Assembly (NCBI GenBank): GCA_946699065.1
Contig: CAMPDV010000282.1
Location: 186,001-250,000 of the forward strand
Reading direction: 5' to 3'
DNA length: 64,000 nt
From: Loxodes magnus
Taxonomy: Eukaryota; Ciliophora; Karyorelictea; Loxodida; Loxodidae
Each line of letters starts with the position of its first letter. Within the stretch, counting starts at the first letter, position 1. A model generated the notes under the pieces. The model saw only the letters and a program-made list of their open reading frames with translations. It was not told the origin of the DNA and did not search any database. Shown one piece after another: positions 1 to 12,040 of this stretch. The position numbers were made by a program, and so were the translations under genes.

Positions 1-790
1 CTAATTTTGGAATTAGTTAGTTAAATCATTTTATGCCTTTTAAATCTAATCCTATAAATAATTCTTTTCTAATTGTACTTGCTAGATTTAGTTTGGAAAA
101 TCTTGCTCTTTTAATTTTACTTCTTCCTAAAAAATAAGTTAAAAGTTGTTTCTTTATTCTGTGTCATTAATTATTTCTTCTTAGTATTTTTATCTTAACT
201 AGTACATTATTCCTGGCTTTTTTTACGAATAATACTACTCTACTTTTTCAGGATTATGCTTATATATTCAAGCTATTTTATGTAATACTTATTCTTCTTG
301 ACTGCTTATTTTATTTTCCTTCGAAAAAGAAGTCTAACCTTTATTAAAATATGCAAGCAACTGTAAACACTTAGATTATAACTCGTCCATTTGTTTCATT
401 CGCTAGCACATTTATTCCATTTCATTTAGACTTTATCTGTACTTTTCTTCTTTTGTATTCATTTTTAAGTTTCTATCTAATACATCTAGATCTCATTGAA
501 TCTACTTTAATAAGTCGTAATCCTATCTAGGTTCTAATATTTTAGCTATCTTTTCTCTTTCTCTAAACTCCTAAATTATTTGAGTAGTTTTTTAAGTTTT
601 TTCATCGAATTCAGCAAGATCTGACCTGGTTATTTTACTAAGTTCATTTAAGTTTTCCGTAATCCAATTAATGATATTCAAACACCGCTATGATACCAGG
701 TCATAGAGAGACTACTAGATATCTGGCTGTTAGCATAGCTCAATAGTTTTGGTTAGCTATTATATCCCTTAATAAAATTGATTAGTCTCA
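1..790 (-). CDS. FW-domain/CaaX family gene, 5' part only (copy 0), cut by window edge
   Basis: On the minus strand this matches the first half of the FW-domain gene described at 8884-11311, and matches the 26.04-26.86 kb part of the palindromic copy almost base for base from about 50 to 835. It holds the N-terminal helical region only; the FW domains would lie left of the window. Its 5' end is the variant also seen at 26.82 kb: it lacks the ATG that the copies at 8884 and 36879 share, so either translation starts elsewhere or this end is broken. Positions 1-50 diverge from the other copies. Whether the gene is functional cannot be judged. Confidence 0.5.
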
Positions 791-835
791 CTAGGTTTTT
801 ATGGATTAGACTAATAATTAGGCTACATTTTTAAA

Positions 836-1150
836 TAATAATATATTTGAAATGAAGCTTTAAATGTAACTAACTATCCACAAGTTATTTATAGCTCTTT
901 TTATATAAATATTTTCTTTTAGTTTCCACTTTAATAGTAAATAAATAATTTAAAGGTAAAAATTAAATTAAAATCAAGATACGGATTTTTTAATTTAAGA
1001 ACAAGGTTATGCTCTTAAGCGCCTGGTTTAAGAGCAGAGATTGTGTTAGCTAGTAATAGAAGATACACTATAAAGACTTTGCAATAGCATTTAATAAAAT
1101 CTACTCATTTTAAAACTTTTGTTTTGTAAATAGTTTTGTATAATAATACC
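836..1150. other. AT-rich spacer, no gene seen
   Basis: No motif, conserved frame or repeat is recognised here. It separates the truncated FW-domain copy from a weak minus-strand coding stretch. Confidence 0.4.
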
Positions 1151-1154
1151 TAAA

Positions 1155-2960
1155 CCACGTGATTACCCCAGGTTTAAATATTCACGACGCAAATTATCAA
1201 ATCAAAACTCTGTTTGGCTCTATATTCCTTAGATACCTTGACTAAGCGATTTTTGTCTTCATAATGTACAATACTATCTTTCGATCTAGCTAGACTTTCT
1301 AGTAAATTATATATAGTAAAATCCCTATTAAACACTGTACTTTTTCGGAGTATAATATTCCGATATAAATTTATTGATTTTCATTATAGAATTAGCAAGA
1401 TACTAGTATATAGCACTAGTTACTTTTTTAAGTATCTTTCTATAGTTTCTTTATACTCAAGAGATACTATTTTGCATGCTTTTTCTTCTTCATTTATTCT
1501 AATTTAAGAGCAAGAAGGAAATATTAAGCTAATAGACAAATGAAGTATGTTGCATTCTAAAATGGGAAGTTGTAAACGCTTTTAACTCTAAATCTGCTAT
1601 ATATTTTTTATCCTTATTTGATATAAGAAATTTCTTATAAGTTGCTTATTTAATCTTGTGTAATCTAAAGGCACTCCTTAAATAAACTAGCAAAGAGAAG
1701 CTAAAATCTCCTCTATTAAATACTCCAATTTTTATATATCAAACTGAAGAAAAATATATTGAACTCTCTTACTCAAGTAGAGCAAATTAACTGATACTAA
1801 GCTCTTGAAATCACAAGTAAAACTATCGTATCAAGTATTAGGGGTTAAGCATTTTAAATGATTATTTCTATGAAAATAGCTTCATTTTCTAAAGGAATGC
1901 TTTCTTTAAACTTTTCCTTCAAATTTGAAACCGTGGATTTCCTCTGAAAACAACGCTATACGACTGTCTTTTTAGCATAAGCTTACTACTCTAAGCAGAT
2001 AATCTATCCGCTTCTTAATTATGAACAGAAAGGGTTATTCAATGTTCTCCAAGTTTATTCTCTATTCTATAGCTGAAATATGTAAACTATTATCAGTAGC
2101 TTTGGAATTATTGCTATTTACATATAAGACAAGGAAAGGCTAATTATTTTCTGAGAAGCATTAATTTGATAAGTTGCTGATTTACTCAGCTTCCTTATTA
2201 TTAAAAGAAACAGCTATTAGATTATAAAGCTTAGATCATTATTACTTTATAAAAAGCTATCATAAAGCCTATAGTTTTATTAACTAATAAATATGCCTTT
2301 AGGTAAATCTGTAAGTTAAGGACTTCAAATATAATATAAAAGGCATATTGCATTTGACAGACTAATTAAGACCTATCTAATTTAGATGATAAGCTTCAGC
2401 TATAATATTTCTAATTGGCAGATCCTTTATTTATGAGATCAGTATATAAAATAATGACTTTAGCTTTTTGATTATATTATTTAAAGTTAATAGGATATTT
2501 AAACATTAATTAAAGGATGTCATTTTTATCTGGTCTTTCACAAATCACCATTACTAGTCTAAATAATTTGTAACTATCTCTTCCAAGGATACTAAGGTTC
2601 TTCATCCTTCTATTAACAAAAGTTAGTTGATATATAATTCAAAGATCTGGTTATCTTATAGAAGTTTAGAAATTCGTTACTAATCTTTTTCTACAACTTC
2701 TGAAGAACTAAAAATTGATAGGAATTCTATATGGCAATTTTATAAACCAATTGAGTTCATCAAATTATTCCTTATCTCCTCTTAATATACTAAATCAAGA
2801 ACTAAATGCGTTTGTTATATTCATAAGCTTCACTCTCTTAGATTTACTATAGCAATACCATTTAAACTCCTTTAAATCATTTCTAATCTTCTACAAGTCA
2901 TTGGACCAAATGATATCACTTGCTACTTTTTACTATTAGACTCTTTTCTAATTTAGCATG
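1155..2960 (-). CDS. Unrecognised protein, paralogue family P (copy 1)
   Basis: The minus strand has stretches with protein-like composition in the TAA/TAG=Gln, TGA=Trp code, for example a run reading RDFTIYNLLESLARSKDS around 1.2-1.3 kb. Stretches in 1.15-1.6 kb align with plus-strand sequence at 30.4-31.26 kb and 35.73-36.6 kb, so this is one of three dispersed copies. Leu/Asn-rich segments further upstream resemble ciliate leucine-rich or kelch-like proteins only vaguely. Frame changes between segments could be tiny introns or decay; start and stop are unresolved. No function is proposed. Confidence 0.35.
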
Positions 2961-3138
2961 ATCACTAACTAAGCTATTTAGATATATTTTGCACTATTTA
3001 GTAACGCTCAGAGAGTGATTAATCAAGTCATTCAGCTTTAGTACTTTTAGATTATTGGTCTCTTCTTAGTATTCAATAACCCGATATTCTGACTTTATAA
3101 GTTATCGCAAGTTAGAGATTTAATTAAGATTATTAAGC

Positions 3139-5300
3139 ATGTCAATAGAATTAGTTAAACTAGAAGAAATAGATAGTTAAATAGCATCTTAATTATATGA
3201 AGATTATAGTAGAAGAAAAGGAGACTAAGATGAAGGAATAGAGTTAGGCGATAAGATGCTAATTTTGATAAGAATGAAGATTATAAGCAGAAAAAACTCC
3301 TAAGATACTAAAAGTAAGGGAAAGGGATAAAAATAGAGAGATTTAATTGTATGAGTAATTATAAGGAAAAGCTTTCTATATTTAATTATATAAAAACCAA
3401 AGGAGGATGCGAAAAGTCTAAAAATACAGCTGACAATAGAGTAAAAAAGTTTGAATAAAACAAAAGAAAACAATCAAAATAACCTTTTGGTGAAACTATT
3501 AAAAAGCAGAAGAAAATCGAAGTATTATTGAATCAAATGAGTAGATAGATTATCAGCAAGATGTTAAGACGATGGAAGAAGGACTTTGGAAATTGGATAT
3601 AGCGTTAGTAGTATAAGGAATTAAGCTTATTAAGAAGGTTAAATTTAGTAATGTAAAAGATTCTTTACTATTGGTCAATAAGCTGGTGTGAACACTTAAG
3701 AACAAAAAGGCAGAAGAATGGACTTGACTGCTTAAAGAAAGTTTAATTAGATATTTTTACAGAACTACTGAATATTTACCAATAATGCGAAGACGCTTAG
3801 CAAGCTATTTCAATTTGTACTAAGAACTAGCTGATTTAAAAAATAAATAAAGGTCTTGAGTTAGTAAAAGCGAAAGAATAGGAGGATCTAAGCTTGAATT
3901 TACTTTAAAATAAAGCTAATTAATACTATAAAATATCCCAGATAATGGGAAATCTGATTATTTTGGAATTGCACTAAAAATAATTAAAGTAGTCAAAGGC
4001 ATTGCAAGAAAGAAAGTGGGATTAGGAGTAATAAATGCTGAGGCCGTCTAGTTTATCAAGCAATTTTTCGAATGATAAGCAAACTAAATAGAGAACAAAA
4101 TATATCTAAAACTACATATCAAGCTAAGAAAGCTAAGATGGTTATATCTTCATTATATAGTTTACTAGTAATCCTTCTTTAGAAACATTTTAGTAATTAA
4201 AGTAAATAGTTAGTTGCAAGCAAAAAGAAAGATTCAGAGTTATTTTTCTATTGAAGGTGTAATAGATTAGAAGTTACAGCAGTTTAAAAGCACAATTTTT
4301 TAAGTTAAGAAAAAATTTCTCTCATAAACTACAAAAAAATCAAATAATTACATTACTTACACAATCTGAAACTATAATATAGAACCTAACCTCATTAGAA
4401 GAAAACTGACTATCTCTTACAGGAATATCTGAGAAAGTCTATAGCTTAATCATTGAAGAGCTAGAATAAGAACTATAGGATTAAAAAAGTTTATATGACA
4501 ATTTATTTTGGACATATAATCCTAGCTCTGAAAACTCTTAAGAATTTTAGCATGAAATAGATGAATAATTTTTGAACGAAGACAAGAAAACAGAAATACC
4601 ACCATTTGATTATTCAGGAGCAGGAAATGGCGTTGCTTATAAAGCAACTAGCCTTAAGTTTACTAAAGAAAAACATGAATGCCTGCCAGTTTATGCATAC
4701 TTACCTATCATAAAAGAGTTTAGAAATAGCTTAGCTTAACAGGCATTAAGCATATACAGCATTAAAGCTCAGAGCAACTGAAGCTTAGGAAGATAGTATT
4801 CCTTCTAGATGCTTACGATGACATTGGAAATTATGTGTTTATAATGAACAAAAATAAGCGTACAACGAAATTACCACAGGCGAAGTATATAATAGCATGT
4901 AGAAGTAACTATGTCTTGAAAACTAATAGCTATAAGCAGTTCTTTTTTTCTTTATTATGAGAAAAAGCAAATGAACCAGCTGTATGAGCTTTATAAAAAG
5001 CCTTTTACGATAAGCTAGATCCAAGACTATTCAAAGTTAATTCTTTGAAATAGACAGAAGAATAAGAGATCAATCCTAGTGGAGATAAGGGAAAAAATAA
5101 TTTATAGGCAAAATGGCATTCAAGCAAAGAAGTGATGATGTTTATAACATCAATCTCAGGAATACTGGAAATACTAAAAGACTCTTTCTTATTAGAGATC
5201 TTTGTAACAGATGTAGAGATACTAAAGAAATAAAAGGAAGCAGCAAGCGGAAGATATTTAAGTCTAATTTTTATGCATTTTTTATTAAAAAATGATATAA
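3139..5300 (+). CDS. Unrecognised coding-like region
   Basis: An ATG at 3139 opens a charged, helical reading (starting MSIELVKLEEIDSQIASQ) that is protein-like for about 40 codons. Further protein-like segments follow in changing frames, including a Lys/Glu-rich stretch at 3.5-3.85 kb and a run reading FDYSGAGNGVAYKATSLK at about 4.6 kb. Frame changes would need short introns or indels that I could not place. The region is transcribed divergently from the minus-strand family P copy if both are real genes. No family is recognised. Confidence 0.3.
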
Positions 5301-5949
5301 GGATAAGAAAGAAAAACTTATACTATAAGGGTAAAAAATGGAAATGATAGAAGAGTTGAAAATATCTTTACTAAATATCCACAATGACTGTACATAAACT
5401 ACTTAACCACAAGAGCATTCCAATTAGGTGCAAGGAAAGCGATGAAGAATGATTCAGGCTACTAATTGAGGAAAATTACTAAAAAATTTACCCTAATCCT
5501 TAAAATCTAAAGAATGAAAATCGTATCTTTCCTGAAAGTGTAGGTAATGAGGAGCTATGATGATACGGGCTTCAGTAATGCTATATTGCGTTGAGTGAAT
5601 TTTAAGTTTCCTTTGAATAAAAAAAAAGAAAAACGAAAATCAAGGGATAAAAATTGAGATGAGAGAGTCATCTGAATAGTATTTAGGTTTTGACTTGCCT
5701 AAATATCTTACGGTATATTAATTTCTTAGGTATTATTAGTTTTGATATATAATCATAATGAACTTTTTTAGCGCTAGCTATGGATTTTTACTACCACCTT
5801 CACTTAAAACAATAGATTCTGATAAATTAATAATTTGAGCAAGCGCCTGGATTAACTAATGAATAATCAAGAATTCTGAAGATTATTCATAGATAATTAA
5901 GGATTTTAAAAATATACTCATTGATCTTGCTTCAACAAGTCACTTTTCC

Positions 5950-8120
5950 TACTTTATTATATATAGTAAAGCACGAGCTGGTGTACATAATATGGGTCAA
6001 ATAATCAATGGCTTGCTAAGGAGTACATTTTGTTATGATGCCGACTGTAACTATAAAATGTTTGGACATATTACGGATAAAATTTTTATTTCTCTCTACA
6101 GATAAATGTTTAGCAGACATATTTGGAATATTTTCTACAAGTATGATAAAAGAATTAAATCAATGACAAGGAATTTACATTGCATACAGTCTAATAAACC
6201 TAGCAAACTTAATATTTCTAATATGATTATAAGATGAATCGGATTGGAGATAAATACTCTAAAATGAGAAAAGCAAGCAAATGACTGAAAAGTAGTAACT
6301 CATATTAAGCCATTCGCACTGATACGACTACTAAACTTCAACATTTTGTTTATAATTTAAATATGAAAAAATGATTGCATTGCAATATATAACTTTGGTT
6401 TAAAGCTTTTCGCTTTTTAAAGATGTTTCACTTAATTCTTCTTTAATATATCTATTCAAGGTTTTTCTTTTTTTAGTTCAATCTATTGGAATGTATTTTA
6501 TTAATTTAGTGTTTTTTTATTTTTATATATTAATTTAGATATAAGACAATATCGGAAATTTGTCTCATGGTATTACTATGAGCCCCTTTTTCTTAAAGAA
6601 CTAATATTCAGCAGTTCCGATATAATTCAGAATGTTTAACTCATATTATTTCACATAGTAATACTTTATTTTGGTTTCATATGAAATGTAAAAAGCATTT
6701 TTTAAGATTTTGCTTTTAAGGCCACAATAACAATCAACAGACAGTATTTGTTAAGATTTTCTCTACATACTTTTAATTTTTATAAAAAGGATATTATTTT
6801 TCATTAATTCTGATATTAAAGTCCTTATATTTATTTGGCGGAAAATTAAGATAACTGAATCAAAGAAACTAATGAAGATGTTTAATTTCGTTTTTTTACT
6901 CTCCAGTTGTTTGAATCTTTAAAATCTTTGAACGTTAAAAATCTTAGGTTGAGATTTCAAACTTTGCAAACTTTATGCGGCTCCTCAGAGAGTCTAAATT
7001 AGTCACCATTGTTCAGTTACAATACTTAAAAGCTTCTTACTATAGAATCTGCATTTTATGTATAAGTTTATTACACTGACATCCAGTTCCATTAATGTAG
7101 AATATAATAAGAAATTATTGTAAACTAATAGAATGTCTAGCTATCGATGATTAAACTGATATTTATATAGAAGGATCATAAATGAATTTATTAATACTCC
7201 AAAGTCTGAAATTAATGACTCTGACTTTAGCAGTTTCTTCCTAAAATTAGAGAATTTGAACGAAAAAAATTAAATTAAATTGCTGAAAATATTGGCAAGA
7301 TTGAATTAGAAGCATTCCTTAACATGCTTGAAGCTTTACCTATTTTTAAAGCTTCAGCAATAAATTATTTTCATTTGTTGAAAGAAAAAAATTGATGCTA
7401 CTATAATTAATACTGAATAATCCTTAAATCTCTGATCTTTAATTTAAAAGCATTAGTTAAATCTAATTTAAACCCAAAGGCATATATTACAGTTAGTTAA
7501 TTTTTAGTGATCTACTCTACTATGATATGTTCCTCAATTAATTTTTATTTTTTCTTCCAAGGGTTCAAACATATATATGCAAGGTTATGGAAAAAAAGCA
7601 ACTAGAAGTTTTGATCTGAGTATAAAGAATTGAGCAGAAATAATTATATTGTGAATAGATAATTTAATCCTTATTACCTTACTCTTACACATAATAGAAA
7701 GTTTCCCTAAGACCAGAGTTAAAATCTATGGGATGTAGATTTTAATTTAAAGCAATATCATTAAATATCTCTATACCCTATATCTGCTTAAGTAAAGCTA
7801 ATTTTAATTCAAATCTCTAAATCTTAGTTTCTATTAATGAAAACTCTGAATTAGATATAATAGAATATAGCTTAAGTTTAAAGGTAGCTATGTAATAAAC
7901 TTCTAATAAGACTAAACTTAAAATAAATATGCAGTAATGGGTATATAGATGTAATATTGGCGATGATGTATAAGTGTAATTAGTTCTATGTTGTATCATA
8001 AAAATAGAATTACTAAGAAGATATAAGTGAAGGCTGATGTAGGAAACTTAATTGTAATTTTTTAAAAGAAATGCTAAATTGATGCTATAAACTAACTGAG
8101 GCATACTACAACTATTAATT
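5950..8120 (+). CDS. Unrecognised Cys-motif protein, paralogue family Q (copy 1)
   Basis: A segment encoding FCYDADCNYK at 6028-6057 is matched on the minus strand by FCFDADCYYK at about 30.26-30.29 kb, and later parts also align (the region around 7.25-7.35 kb with 29.05-29.1 kb). Conservation of a paired-Cys motif between two diverged copies suggests a real protein, perhaps metal-binding. A Leu-rich part lies between about 7.15 and 7.4 kb. Frame, start and stop are unresolved, so coordinates are approximate. The two copies face each other across the palindrome and may be an older, outer part of the same inverted duplication. Confidence 0.35.
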
Positions 8121-8883
8121 ATTAATATTCTTAAAATATCGAATTTTAATCCTTTAGATTTCACACCACATGCTATAAATCTCACTATATACCAAAATCA
8201 GCTAAATTTCTCATTAGAATAGCTTTTATCTCTTCTTTAACTAATGACATACATGCTCACTTTATAGTTTGGTTATAATACTTTAATTACATGATTTATA
8301 AAGGAGTCTATAACTTAATTAATGGATAAACTTAGATTATCTTTAATAAAATATTATCTTGTAATTTATTCCTTATGGACTTAGAAAATTCCCTTATAGC
8401 TAGTAATTTTTATATTATACTACTCCTTTGCTTTACTGCCAGTTATGAATATACTTTTTCTATTATTTTCTCTAATAATTAGAGTAAGTAGAAAGTTCTA
8501 AATCAACCTTTTGAGGTTAATTTTTATCTAGTTAACTTTTTTTAGTTTCAAAATGATTGAGCAAATGTAAGTAACTCGTAGCTTTCTTCGAAGGCTAATT
8601 TAAACTAAACTAAATAACTAACTTGAAATGACTATCTATGTAATGTTGAAATTATATGGTATAATAACTATAAATAAAGCTTAAGTTATCATCTTCTAGT
8701 AAAAACTCTACTTAGAGCTTTATTTTTAATTCCCTTTCTAGTTAAATATATTTTGCATCTAAGCTACTTTTTATAAAACTACCATTAAATAAATTAGTGA
8801 CTAAGCATTCTAATACTTAGCTTCTTTGATTTTCTATTTTAACATTAATAAAAATGTAACCTATCTTTTAGTCTAATGTCTAA

Positions 8884-11311
8884 ATGCTTAACAAAGCTAA
8901 TAAATTTGACTATGGGATATAATAGCTAACCAAAACTATTGAGTTATGCTAACAGTCAGATATCTAGTATTCTCTCTATGGCCTAGTATCATAGCGGTGC
9001 TAGAATATCATCAATTGGATTACGGAAAACTTAAATGAACTTAGTAAAATAACCAGGTCAGATCTTGCTGAATTCGATGAAAAAACTTAAAAAACTACTC
9101 AAATAATTTAGGAGTTTAGAGAAAGAGAAAAGATAGCTAGAATATTAGAACCTAGATAGGATTACGACTTATTAAAGTAGATTCAATGAGATCTAGATGT
9201 ATTAGATAGAAACTTAAAAATGAATACAAAAGAAGAAAAGTACAGATAAAGTCTAAATGAAATGGAATAAATGTGCTAGCGAATGAAACAAATGGACGAG
9301 TTATAATCTAAGTGTTTACAGTTGCTTGCATATTTTAATAAAGGTTAGGCTTCTTTTTCGAAGGAAAATAAAATAAGCAGTCAAGAAGAATAAGTTGCGC
9401 ATAAAATAGCTTGGATATATAAGCATAATCCTGAAAAAGTAGAGTAGCATTATTTGTAAAGAAAGCCAGGAATAATGTACTAGTTAAGATAAAAATACTA
9501 AGAAGAAATAATTAATGACACAGAATAAAGAAACAACTTTTAACTTATTTTTTAGCAGGAAGTAAAATTAAAAGAGCAAGATTTTCAAACTAAATCTAGC
9601 AAGTACAATTAGAAAAGAATTATTTATAAGATTAAAAATTTTAAAACTGGTAAGAGATTGTTCGTAAGTTTTACCTATTATTTTAGCATAAAAAACTGAG
9701 GGAATGAAAATGAAAATTGATAGTAACCAAGAAGAAATAATTAATGAAACAGAATAAAGAAACAACTTTTAACTTGTTTTTTAAAAAGAAAATCAAATAC
9801 AAGAATAAGGCTTACCAAGCGAAGTCTTTCCAGTCTAGTAAACATAAAATTAATAATAAACTTAGGAGCTTTATAACTAGTAGTAAGCTTACTGTAAGTT
9901 TTTTATATTATATTAGTATAATAAACTGAGGAAATAAAACATGATTATGAATTAGAAGCCACAATAATTTAGAAGGGGAATTACATGCAAAACTTAACAC
10001 CATCTAATGTATAAAATTAATAACTTCAAGATAAACAGCAAATGAAAGGTAATTACGAAGCTAATCAATAATAGCAATACTAAGGATTCCATATACAAAG
10101 TTAAGAATAGTATGCTCCTTATTAATAAGATTAAATCTAATAGATAAAAGCTGATATTGCTAACTAGTACCAAAATTAGTTAGAAAATATGTAGCTAAGC
10201 TATGAAAATCAAATTTTTGAACTTACTAAAAGGTTGTAAGAGAAAGATGAAGAGTTAAGAAAGAGATAACAGCTATTCATCAATCTAAAAGAAAACGAAA
10301 AATATTAGAAACCATAAAAGGAGGAATAAAAGAGTGAATAAAGTTCAATATATGAAGTAAGTTTTTATGCAGGGATAATTAGAATGTGCTAAGAATAATT
10401 TAAGAGTATATAGTGGATAGAAAGCTGAACTAGAATTGTAAGTTTTATAAATTAGCTAAATTTAAAATATTGGTAAAGATAAATGAAGCAAGCCTATTAG
10501 TCTTTTTGAAACAGATAAGTAATAATCTTTTAAACTTGATAGAACATTAAATTCCTCCGAAGTTATCAAGAAAAAGGTATAAATTAGTTTTATTAGTTAT
10601 GAGGAAAATTCACTAGTACAGACATTTGTACTTAAGAAAAGCGATAAGTAAAATATTTCAAATGAATGCTAAGTCCACTTTGAAGTGATGCAATTACCTT
10701 AAGGCTCTATTAAGTTAAAATAAGAATCTAATTATTATTTAAATGAAGAAGTGGCTAAAATATAGTTAGAAGTATAAAATATTGGAAAAGAGTAATGACC
10801 ATAAAATATTTATATAGAAAGTCTAGATAATTTTACTTAAAAATGCTTTGTAGGAAATTTAAGGCCAGAATAAAGTAAAATAGTAGAAATAGAAATTATC
10901 ACAGAGAAAGATTCAGGAACTTACGAACATAAATTACAACTAGAAGTAGAAGGAAACCGCTTTGGAGAGATTTTGGCTTATTAATACACTGTTTATAATC
11001 CTTTAACTGAATAAGATTAGTAGTTAAGACAAAGTTACTGAGACTTCGTAAAAAATTTAGATGAAGAAAGTTTAAAATAGTTTAAATAGCTAAAAAAGAG
11101 AAGAGACATTGCCTGGTATTTAATATATTCTTAGAAAGATAGATTTTAGTAGATAAAGAAGGAAAATTTAGTTGAATCTATTTTAAGATAAAGCTCAAAT
11201 ATGACTTAAGAGGATTTGAAAAATGATTTATAAAATTTTTCACAAAGATAAGGTAAGACCAACTAAGTGCTGATAGTGAGAAAATCAGGATGTAACTGTG
11301 CGATTTTTTGA
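8884..11311 (+). CDS. NBR1-type FW-domain protein with C-terminal CaaX box (copy A)
   Basis: Read from ATG 8884 (MLNKANKFDYG) to TGA 11309-11311, with introns of about 37, 23, 16 and 18 nt removed, this gives about 777 residues in one frame. Residues 1-480 are helical, charged and Gln-rich (coiled coil). At about 490-580 and 585-665 lie two beta-sandwich repeats of the NBR1/ILRUN four-tryptophan (FW) type: NIGKDKW, then NIGKEQWP, LRPEQ, DSGTYEH and GNRFGEIL. The tail ends CNCAIF, a CaaX-type prenylation signal. FW domains in NBR1 bind cargo or partners; a membrane-anchored adaptor role is inference. The copy at 36879 shares the same start and stop. This one has a tandemly duplicated 229-bp module (9502 and 9731) that the other lacks. 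Trp of NIGKDKW and EQWP is TGA. Confidence 0.82.
9650..9686 (+). other. Probable intron 1 of FW gene copy A (37 nt)
   Basis: Splicing GTAAGAG...TTTTAG here joins the first 229-bp module to the second in frame. An inner GTAAG at 9664 would give a 23-nt intron as in the second module, but then the frame is lost, so the 37-nt form is preferred. Confidence 0.5.
9894..9916 (+). other. Intron 2 of FW gene copy A (23 nt)
   Basis: GTAAG...TAG of 23 nt. Removing it restores the frame into the ELEATI segment. A 23-nt intron lies at the equivalent place in the copy at 36879 (37660-37682) with a different internal sequence. Confidence 0.75.
10357..10372 (+). other. Intron 3 of FW gene copy A (16 nt)
   Basis: GTAAGTTTTTATGCAG. 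Removal, together with the next intron, joins the coiled-coil segment to the FW domains in one frame. The equivalent intron at 38114-38129 differs by one base. Confidence 0.8.
10438..10455 (+). other. Intron 4 of FW gene copy A (18 nt)
   Basis: GTAAGTTTTATAAATTAG, identical in the copy at 38195-38212. It splits a Phe or Lys codon and its removal leads directly into the first FW repeat. Confidence 0.8.
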
Positions 11312-11427
11312 ATCTCAAAAATAAAAAATTTAATATTTATGACTCTTTTACTTTTATACTAATTATCTAAATATAAAATCTTCTAATCTCATACATTTTA
11401 ATTTAATTCATTTCCTATATCTAAATA

Positions 11428-11733
11428 ATTAATTATGGAGCTGATGGAAATCACGCACTCTTCGAAATCCAGGTTCAATTTGCTAATGGTTTGAATACTT
11501 TAAATGGGGTGAAGTATTTGCTATTTCGGTTGGAGAAGGCTTCGATAAAGACAATTGGCGCTTAATCCCTGCTCAGCCTGTATTCAATTACAGAGTATCA
11601 CTGGGCTTATCAGTTCTTGAAGTAGGGGCATGAAGATTAATCCAACAACAAAGCTGACTTTGATTATTATATATCGTAAATTATGGGGTGGAAAGTCCTT
11701 ACTGTTCTGCTATTAAGCATAAAAATGCTTACA
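11428..11733 (+). repeat. GC-richer cassette bounded by TTAATTAA tracts (left arm)
   Basis: A roughly 300-bp block with clearly higher GC than its surroundings, lying between TAATTAATTA and TTAATTAATTAATT. It ends with a hairpin at 11714-11731 (7-bp stem, AAAA loop). It can be read as protein for most of its length but I recognise nothing. A mirror copy is at 23.98-24.29 kb. It may be a small RNA gene, a regulatory cassette or part of a mobile element. Confidence 0.45.
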
Positions 11734-11757
11734 TTTAATTAATTAATTTTAACTAAA

Positions 11758-12040
11758 AGAGTTTTTGGGACTGGAAACTACTTTCCGATTAGACGACCCA
11801 ACACTCTCTTTTTAAGGAATAACGGGTTATCCTGTTGAGCTCCAGGCACAGCTACTATGGAGCTCCATCGCTATGAGCAGCTAGGCTTCAACCCCTACCA
11901 GTAGAAGATAATCTCGTAGACAGCGCTCCTTCAGAAAATGACTCTGACCGGGGACTTTTTCAGCGAAAGGAAAGGAATTCGTTCCTAGCCATAAAATCAG
12001 AAAGCTTAGCCAAGAAGGCCAAAATCTGCTCTCACCATCT
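11758..12040 (+). ncRNA. Candidate structured RNA, about 285 nt (left-arm copy)
   Basis: A GC-richer block, flanked on both sides by TTAATTAATT tracts, that recurs at 45052-45334 with much sequence divergence but conserved hairpins. The hairpin at 11973-11986 is AGGAA-TTCG-TTCCT (a UUCG tetraloop); the 45 kb copy has CTTG at the same place. The first hairpin keeps its stem through a base-pair swap (GGAAA/TTTCC here, GCAA/TTGC there). An internal hairpin after ATCCTGTT differs completely in sequence between copies but is present in both. I do not recognise the RNA; it does not match rRNA, tRNA or SRP patterns I know. A short interspersed element is the main alternative. Confidence 0.5.
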
